Source: Rhynchonema sp. JSB1_4
Taxonomy: Eukaryota > Nematoda > Chromadorea > Monhysterida > Xyalidae
DNA: 64,000 bases
Direction: 5' to 3'
Assembly: GCA_030248065.1 (NCBI GenBank)
Contig: JASAMV010003052.1
Span: forward strand, 62,001 to 126,000
Below, piece by piece: positions 57,191 to 64,000 of the stretch. Under the pieces are notes generated by a model. That model was not told the origin of the DNA and made no database searches. It was given only the letters and a program-made list of their open reading frames with translations. How positions within the stretch are numbered: the stretch's first letter is position 1; every line of letters begins with the position of its first letter. A program made the position numbers and the translations under genes.

Positions 57191-60100
57191 ATGGCGTCAT
57201 CGAGCCAAACAACGGTCAGCAACGAGCCAAGTTTTGCCGTGATTTGCAGCTTCTTCAACAAGTTTGGCGTGATGCTTGGACTGGAGCCGTTGTCTTTCGC
57301 AAAACTGGAGCAGCTTTTGACGTCGACTGACGGTGGCAGAGGTTTGTCTCGTGTTTTCTACCGTAAAAACCACACCTCCGCCGCCCCAGCCCCTGCACTG
57401 GCCTAGCCCTACCTTAAAAACCTAAAAGTACCATATTGTCGGAATAGAACCCCCCATTAATTGAACCCCACCCGGCCCAAATGGCTCGGTCGAAATCAAA
57501 AATAGAACCCCCCATTCAGTGCTGTGGCTACTTTTGCGGGGCGGGTAGGCGGTAGGGTACATACCTAGGTGGAAAAATCCGGGGCGGGTAGGGGGGTGGT
57601 TGTGTACTGGGATCTTGGGGGGGGGAATCCGGTTTGGGGAGAGGGGCGAGGGGGGGGGCAGTGTTGGAGGTGTGGGGGGTTTGTGTGGGTAGCCCCCCTA
57701 GTACAGTAGGTATACCCAGTGCAGTACTTGGTCAGGGTGTTGACGATACCGTATTGTCGGAAATAGAACCCGGGGGGTCTATTTTTTCACTGGGGTCATT
57801 TTGGGGGGGGTTCAATTTATGGGGGGGGGGGCAATTATTGGGGGGTTATGTTTTTCATTTGGCCCCCCGACGAAAAAAAATCATTGTTAATAATGCCCAT
57901 AAAAATGACTTGTTTTCGGTATTTTCTAAATTCAACAGCGGCAATTATGCTTAAAAAGCTGTATTCTGTTGTGTACGCGAGCTTAAACAACGTTTGACAC
58001 AACAACACAGCCCTACTATACCACTAATCTGTGGTACGGTGAAGGTTGGGGGTGGGGTTCTATTAATGGGGGGGGGTCAATTAATGGGGGGGTTCTATTT
58101 TTGATTTGGAGCCATTTAGGGGGGGTTCAATTAATGGGGGGTTCTATTTCCGACAATACGGTAGATAGATTGGGACCCGAAATGTGTTGACGATAGATAC
58201 CGTAAAAACCTAAATACAGCCCCCCCGGAATAGAGCCCCCCCCCGTAATACAGCCCCCCAAAAAGGGGTCAGTGAATTAATAGAGCCCCCCCCCGGAATA
58301 GAGCCCCCCCCCTAAGTAACATCCCCTATACTGTAGTGTATTAAGGCGTGCTAGTGGTATACAGGTACATTTATGCCTGTTTGTTGTTCGTTCAGAGCAC
58401 CTAATCCGCCTCCTCTTGACGCATAGACACGAAGAAATGCGATTACAAGCGAAAAAACATCCTTTCAACCCCCTTTTTAAGGGTTTTTGGGGGGTATTTC
58501 TGGGAACAATTTTTCAGGTTCGGGTCAGTGAATTAATAGAGCCCCCCCCGGAATAGAGCCCCCCGGAATAGAGCCCCCCAAAATGGGGTCAGTGAGTTCA
58601 TAGAGCCCCCCCCTTCTATTTTGGTTTTTACGGTAGAGGCCCCACGTCCGAAATCTGGGGGGGGGGTCGACCCAAACTTGTTGACGATAGATACCGTAAA
58701 AACCTAAATAGAAGGGGGGGCTCTATTAACTCACTGACCCCATTTTGGCGGGGCTCTATTACGGGGGGGGGGCTCTATTCCGGGGGGGCCTCTATTAATT
58801 CACTGACCCGAACCTGAAAAATTGTTCCCAGAAATACCCCCCAAAACCCTTAAAAAGGGGGTTGAAAGGATGTTTTTTTCGCTTGTAATCGCATTTATTC
58901 GTGTCTATTCGTCAATAGGAGGCGTATTATGTGCTCTGAACGAACAACAAACATGCATAAATGTACCTGTATACCACTATCAAGCCTTAATACACTACAG
59001 TATAGGGGATGTTACTTAGGGGGGGGGCTCTATTAATTCACTGACCCCTTTTTGGGGGGGGCTGTATTACGGGGGGGCTCTATTCCGGGGGGGGCTGTAT
59101 TTAGGTTTTTACGGTAGATGGTGGGGGGGTCGCCAAAAATCAAGGTATAGTATAGTGTACTAAGTAGGTAATAATGTGTGAATATTAATGAAAATGTACA
59201 TCGATGTACTAAATCCGCGCGTAGCGCGCGATTTTTTGCTTGTCTGGGGTAAAAAATACCGATTTTGAGCCATTTTGACTCAAAAATGTCAATTTTGGGT
59301 TCGAAATGTGTTGACGATAGATAGATTGTTCCCAGAATTTGTTGACGATAGATAGATTTGCCGATAGTGTTGACGATAGATAGATGAAATCAAAAAGTGT
59401 TGACGATAGATAGATGAATTTGGGGGGACCCCCCACCCCCCCCAAGTACTACCCTGGGTATATACTTGCGTATTTTTCCGCAAAATATATTTTTGAAAAA
59501 AAACCGTTTTTTTTCGAAAAAAAAACCGTTTTTTTCCAAATATTTTTCCAGTACTTAAGGATACCCATGGTCCAAAAACGCCTATTTTGGAGAAAATTTT
59601 GTCGGGAAATGGCCTGAAACATGCTAAAAATGCACTTGGAGATTAAAAAGTGCTCATTTTTGAACTGTTTAGCACCGATTTACATTAGTTTTGACAACAT
59701 CCTTTCGTAACCCTTGAAAATATTTCGGAAATTTTTGGAAAAAAAACCGTTTTTTTTTCAAAAGTTGCCACTTGGAAAAATTTCCGGAAAAATAAAAACG
59801 TATTTTTCCGGGCCTCGGAAAAAAAACGGTTTTTTTCGGTTTTTTTCCGAAAAAAAACGGTTTTTTTTCCGGCCCGCAAGTATACCTGGGTATACCCCTC
59901 GCTTGGTACAGTAGGTATCCCCCCCGATGTTCGGCATGGTACAGTAGGTGTCCCCCCTATTTTCACCCCGGTACAGTAGGTATCCCCCAATTTTGCCCCA
60001 AAAGTGCCAATTTTTGACCAAAATGGCCAAAATTGGCGCCACAGCACTGCCCCCATTAATTGACCCCCCCATTAATGGAACCCCACCCCCAACCTTCACC

Positions 60101-63100
60101 GTGCCATAGATTAGTGGTATGGTAAGGCTGTGTTGTTGTGTCAAACGTTGTTCAAGCTTGCGTACACAACAGAAGACAGCTTTTTAAGCATAATTGCCGC
60201 TGTTAATGTCAGAAAATACCGAAAACAAGTCATTTTTAGGGGCGTTACTAACTATGATTTTTTTCGTCGGGGGGCCAAATGAAAAATATAAACCCCCCAA
60301 TAATTGAAATCCGGCCCGATTCCCACTCGTCATCATGGTCACGCTCGGTTCATCATATTTTTTCAGTCGACAAAGAACTGATTGATCTGCACGTTCGTCT
60401 GCTGCGAAAAGTGGGACTGAAGGGGGTGCAGACAGAACGTTGGATCAATGGATTGCTCAAGGTTGGAGAGTTGATCTTGTGCGCTGCGTCTTGCGTGGCA
60501 CAAGTTTTTTTAAATTTGTTGTGCAGTAATTATTATGCAAACAATACCAACATAGCATATTTTAAATCCAGTTCTGTTCGTACGATCCATATTTGGACAA
60601 AGAATTCTTTCAATTGGACCGTTTTGGATACGCGCATTCGTCGATGGCGACCAAACTGAAGGTGCTGAAATCGTTGTGCGAGAAACAGTTCGATTACAAT
60701 CTCAAATTCAAGGACGCGGTTCGTCAGTGATTTTCTATGTGTTTTGTTTTGGTTTATTTTTTATTGTGACGTTTTTTCAGTTTGTTTTATGGCAGGTATA
60801 GGTTGTTGCATAGTCCAACCACGAGTTCATGAGACGACTTTTTTTGAAGTTGACTTGTGCAGATCCAATAACGTTCCGGTTCGACGTTGAACCAAAAAGC
60901 AGGCAAAATGTTGCTCATTTGCATCATTAATGCAGTTTTGGCTTAATCTTTGAATTCAAGTATTTTCGACCGAAAAAAACCCAAATTGCCACATTCTACG
61001 CGTTCGGAAACATTTGGTCCGGAGAAAATTTTCTCTCAAAATTACTCTCTCAGCAAAACTGATGTTTTGAACCGTAAAGTGCCGGGTATCGGGTTCGAAA
61101 AAACCGACACCGACATCCCTTTGGCCATACTCCCGAAAGCATTTTTTTCAAGAATCACGAGTTCGACAAGCGTGAAACATTATTTTGTGATTTTCGAGGG
61201 GTCGCTGAAGCAAAGAACTGTGCACGGGACCTGGACCAGCTTAACGCCAGCGACAACAAAAGCGACCTTTCGTTTTGAAAACTGCTTGTGACATTTTTGC
61301 TGTACTTTTAGTACTCTTTTTTCAGTACCACGATTACCACGGCAATGAATTGGTCTTGGAAATTTATTACTAGTGTTTATCATGTCCAAACATTTTATGG
61401 GCCGGTAGGGCTTAGTCCTTCGTTGAAGCATTAGTTGCCAGTTGACCAGCCCGAGGCCGCAGGAACGGCCACTGCTCTGAAAGCCGTTTTGACAGACGCT
61501 TCACAATACAGACTTTTATGGACTGAAAAAACATTGTCCAATCCTGCTCGTACTACCAAATAAACGAACGTTTCTGATGGATTGCAGATTCTCACTTCCC
61601 TGTTGCCGGCCGATCTCCGACTGCTGCCGGTTGGCATTGACAAGGCCGGACAAGCGTATTGGTATCAACAGGATTCGGATCTGAATGTCAGGATTTATTC
61701 GGAGGAACCAGACGATCAATCAGGGGGCACTTGGGAGTTGCGAGTCAGGTGCGGGTCGTTTTGTAATTGTTTTGCAATTTTAGGGGTGTTTTGTTAATAA
61801 TGACATGTTGTCAATTTTCTCCTTGGCGCTATTCTGTGCCTTCCTTTTTGTCGGCTGATTCCTGCACTATAGCGTGAAAGACTGAAATGAACAAAAGGTT
61901 TTGCAAATTTTCTGAAACTGAAGCAGCACGGCGCAAGATTTTGCGATTGGGATTTTAATGTTCTCGATCTAACTGTATGGGATCCGTTTCGTTGACCAGC
62001 CAAAATGGATATCATCCCGCAAGATGTAACACTGTCAAGACCTTGAGAATGTTCGGCTAATGGTTGTGTTGTCAAATCATGTCGTCAAATAAAGTCGTCA
62101 GACAAACAAAAATACATGAGCCACAAATGAGCGCGAAAATAATACATTGAATTTGACGTCAAGATGTGACGACATAATTTGACGACACTGCCGTGAGCCA
62201 AATGTTCTGGCGCGTTAATAAGTTCAGTGTATGATATTCCTACACTTTGTCGTTTAAATATATGCAGGGTTGGACATTGGGAACCCCGAACAACGCTCAA
62301 ATAAACCCCAAAAATTGCGGCGCCAAAATTAAGAAAAAAACTAATTTTTTTGCAGGAATCGCGAGCAACTATCGAAACTGATCGCAGCGCTCAAAGACGG
62401 TAAAACGTCGTCCGAGGAGATGGCGGAGGACGAAGCTCAACTAAAAGAACTCTATGACAACGGAGAGGAACCGGAACCAGGCACGAAACAGGAACCGGAA
62501 CTTGATAAACCGGACCAAGACAAGCAGGTCAAAATCGAAGAGCACCGGCCGGAGACCAGCAGCAAATCCGACGACGAGAAAGGGGAAGAAAAATTGACGA
62601 ATGGAATTGAGAAATCGGAGCCCGAACCGACCAAGACGGAGGCGGACGATAAACCTACAGAATTGACTTCGAAAGATGAAATCAAAACTGAGAAACCTGA
62701 TGAAACCGAGACTACGAACGAGTCCGAATCAAATGAGCCCAATTCCAGTGCTGTGAAAGATCAACCATCGACGGCTGCCGAAGCTGACGCCTGTGAACAA
62801 TCAATCAGCACGAAAGATCGGGACAATAAAGACGGAGATGACAGTGAAAAATCAGGTAAACCGACAGAAAATGGGATGTCGACTTCGACAGGTGAAGAAA
62901 ACCAAGAGAAAGCGGAAGAGAAAGAGAAAAGGGAGGAGGAAGAGCCGAAAATCAATGCCCGAACCAAGCGTGGCACCTTTCTTGACATTCATCAGGAAAC
63001 AAAACCGGAACCGGTTAGTTTATGATTGATGTTGATATTTTGACAACTCTTTGTGTCGGTTTCTTTGTTCGTGCTTAATCTGAGGCTGGGATGGCGAAGT

Positions 63101-64000
63101 CGAGACCAACGGAAATAACTCACTTTTGCCCCTAACAAACCACAGCCAGAAATGTTTTCCTGTCTTTATTATACAAATTACCGCAAGAAATTTTTCGATC
63201 TTGTAGCCGTTGTAAGAACTATAGTGAATAGCAACAGTGTTACAAGCAACAACTATTGTAGAAACAATTGTACAAGCAACAACAAAAAAATAAACCAGTG
63301 TTTGTCAACCTGCCATGCCAAACGCTTACCTCATTTTGATTCCACAAATCTTTTATCAAAAAAAATTCAGAAAAAGAAACGCGGCCGAGCAGCAACGGCG
63401 ATGGACAAGAACACGAAAGAAAGAAAAGCCCAATTGGTGGAGGAAGCGAAAATCCAATCGGATGACATGGGCCGAAGCGATGATTCAATGCAGGAAATCC
63501 CCGATGATCTCAAGCCCTTTGTGAGTGTTTTTGTTTGCTTCCTCTTTTGTGAGCGTGTTGTGTCGGAACGCCTGCGTTTGTTGTTCTGTGAGCCTCTGTG
63601 TGTGTGTATGAATATGTATGACAACTGTGCCCCACCCATCCCACCACCACCACCGTTGGTCCATGCCAACTTTTGGCGAACCAAACCGAGTCATGAAATT
63701 TTATCTTATCGCATTGTTATTATTTTATTTTATTTTTATCGCATCTTATTTTATTTTATCGCATTGTCCCGAAAAAACTGCCAAGACATAACTTTTGGGA
63801 TTCATAGTTCACTAATTTGGTGATTTGGCCATCCATCGAAGGTGATCGGTGGTTAATTCAGTGGCAAACCAGCCACAAATTGAGCGCCAATCACATAACT
63901 TTGAGGCTGGACTGTATTATTTCGTTTTCTCACTTGCAGATCGAGCGCCGCATAATGCCACGTCGCAGCTGTCGCGAGGCTGCCTTGGCCAAACAGGCAG
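57191..64000 (+). CDS. RSF1: RSF1 (remodeling and spacing factor 1), 5' part
   Basis: Seven exons visible: 57191-57341, 60367-60461, 60572-60718, 61588-61748, 62356-63013, 63371-63520, 63940-64000 and beyond. All phases agree. RSF1 is the large partner of the ISWI ATPase in the nuclear RSF chromatin-spacing complex. The N-terminus is the DDT/WHIM-type region: SFAVICSFFNKFGVMLGL, then VDKELIDLHVRLLRKVGL. Next come FCSYDPYLDKEFFQLDRFGY, LLPVGIDKAGQAYWYQQD and SKLIAALKDG. Exon 5 encodes a long acidic, Glu/Lys/Ser/Thr-rich disordered region. Exon 6 is basic (KKKRGRAATA) and may be a nuclear-localisation segment. The PHD finger expected in RSF1 would lie past the window end. Intron 1 (about 3 kb) consists almost wholly of nested transposons. 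The start ATG fits the domain, but an upstream start is possible. Confidence 0.93.
57749..58161. mobile_element. Tc1/mariner-like MITE family G, copy 1
   Basis: The ends are CCGTATTGTCGGAAATAGAAC and the inverse, with TA at both junctions (57747-57748 and 58162-58163). Subterminal words of the form GGGGGGTTCTATT or ATTAATGGGGGG repeat. The core is also found inverted in copy 2. Confidence 0.88.
58200..58633. mobile_element. Tc1/mariner-like MITE family H, copy 1
   Basis: The ends are CCGTAAAAACCTAAAT and TTGGTTTTTACGG, with TA at both junctions. The word GGAATAGAGCCCCCCC repeats at both ends, with AATTCACTGACCC-type spacers. It pairs as an inverted duplicate with copy 2. Confidence 0.9.
58694..59113. 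mobile_element. Tc1/mariner-like MITE family H, copy 2, inverted
   Basis: Same TIRs and TA junctions as copy 1, but the core runs in the opposite direction (for example CACTACAGTATAGGGGATGT here against the inverse near 58320). With copy 1 it forms a head-to-head inverted pair of about 420-bp arms and a 60-bp spacer. Confidence 0.9.
59305..59416 (+). repeat. GTTGACGATAGATAGAT tandem array
   Basis: Four copies of a 17-bp unit GTTGACGATAGATAGAT with variable spacers. The same unit (GTTGACGATAGATACC) also precedes G copy 1 and both H copies at their left junctions, so these elements may have inserted into an older array of this unit. Confidence 0.75.
59461..59884. mobile_element. hAT-like family E, copy 2 (intact)
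   Basis: The ends are TATACTTGCG and CGCAAGTATA with an 8-bp duplication CCTGGGTA (59453-59460 and 59885-59892). It is 424 bp. It preserves the empty site into which D inserted in copy 1. Confidence 0.95.
60811..60890. repeat. Half copy of the GTCCAACCACGAG MITE
   Basis: TAGTCCAACCACGAGTTCAT and following bases match the left end of the element at 31177-31354. The other TIR is absent. It is in RSF1 intron 3. Confidence 0.65.
62066..62188. mobile_element. Short TIR element in RSF1 intron
   Basis: The left end GTGTTGTCAAATCATGTCGTC and the right end are inverted copies with a few mismatches. The word TGTCGTCAAAT or its inverse occurs five or more times within 120 bp. No target duplication was resolved. 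Confidence 0.7.
63716..63767. repeat. TTTTA-rich tract in RSF1 intron
   Basis: TTATTTTATTTTATTTTTATCGC-type units, similar in composition to 42238-42332. Confidence 0.8.

Larger units (their letters stand above)
57517..60049. mobile_element. hAT-like family F, copy 2 (2.5 kb composite)
   Basis: The ends are CAGTGCTGTGG and its inverse. A perfect 8-bp duplication CCCCCATT flanks it (57509-57516 and 60050-60057). Inside are a partial B (57659), G copy 1, H copies 1 and 2, a 17-bp tandem array and E copy 2, so most of its length is later insertions. Confidence 0.9.
57431..60310. mobile_element. Family G element, copy 2, split by F copy 2
   Basis: The left end (CCATATTGTCGGAATAGAACC after a TA) matches family G. 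After the F insertion the body resumes at 60058 (ATTGACCCC) and runs through the G core (TTAAGCATAATTGCCGC and so on) to about 60307. The right TIR is lost. It fills RSF1 intron 1. Confidence 0.78.

Noticed and set aside
62452..62988. Ser-rich minus-strand frames
   Set aside because: They are antisense to the ac idic coding region of RSF1 exon 5, where Glu/Asp codons read as Ser/Phe/Leu in reverse.

Overview
The window is nuclear DNA of a small-genome animal, most likely a nematode. Every recognisable gene is split into exons joined by GT...AG introns. The gene set is metazoan: a peptide GPCR, an inward-rectifier K+ channel, QSOX, PIG-C, RSF1, a BPI/LBP protein and a GT11 fucosyltransferase. 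A telomere-like array of the nematode type (TTAGGC on the minus strand) lies near 42.95 kb. Three genes also have a 3' splice site a few bases upstream of the start codon with no matching exon, which would suit spliced-leader trans-splicing. The species cannot be named from the sequence.

Layout. 1-9.7 kb holds no supported host gene, but has a decayed hAT transposon (1426-2629) with perfect 8-bp target duplications. 10.6-14.5 kb (minus) is a nine-exon BPI/LBP-family gene. 14.5-23.4 kb has only MITE-like elements. 23.4-25.95 kb (plus) is a five-exon GnRH/AKH-receptor-like GPCR. It converges on a five-exon alpha-1,2-fucosyltransferase-like gene (minus, 29.35-26.06 kb), whose introns carry a 1.1-kb fold-back element and a hAT MITE. 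30.8-34.6 kb (plus) holds two tandem genes for membrane-anchored Cu/Zn-SOD-like proteins. They keep all four zinc ligands and have lost most copper ligands. 37.4-40.4 kb (plus) is an eleven-exon quiescin sulfhydryl oxidase. 50.2-40.9 kb (minus) contains, in transcription order, PIG-C, a four- or five-TM membrane protein and a Kir channel. 57.2 kb to the end (plus) is the 5' part of RSF1.

48-60 kb is a transposon graveyard. At least six families of short terminal-inverted-repeat elements are inserted into one another, up to four layers deep, and almost every insertion keeps an exact 8-bp duplication. Many of these elements share a plan: short TIRs, then G/C-rich runs in which one short word is repeated several times, then an A/T-rich core. 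The word differs between elements but is uniform within each one.

How the genes relate. Several act in the secretory pathway or at the cell surface (QSOX, fucosyltransferase, PIG-C, BPI-like, SOD-like, GPCR, Kir), but nothing shows an operon or a shared pathway. For all multi-exon models except the membrane protein near 46 kb, exon junctions were chosen so that splice signals, reading phase and family alignment agree. The summed coding length is divisible by three for BPI, GPCR, FUT, QSOX, Kir and PIG-C. No tRNA, rRNA or CRISPR array was seen.
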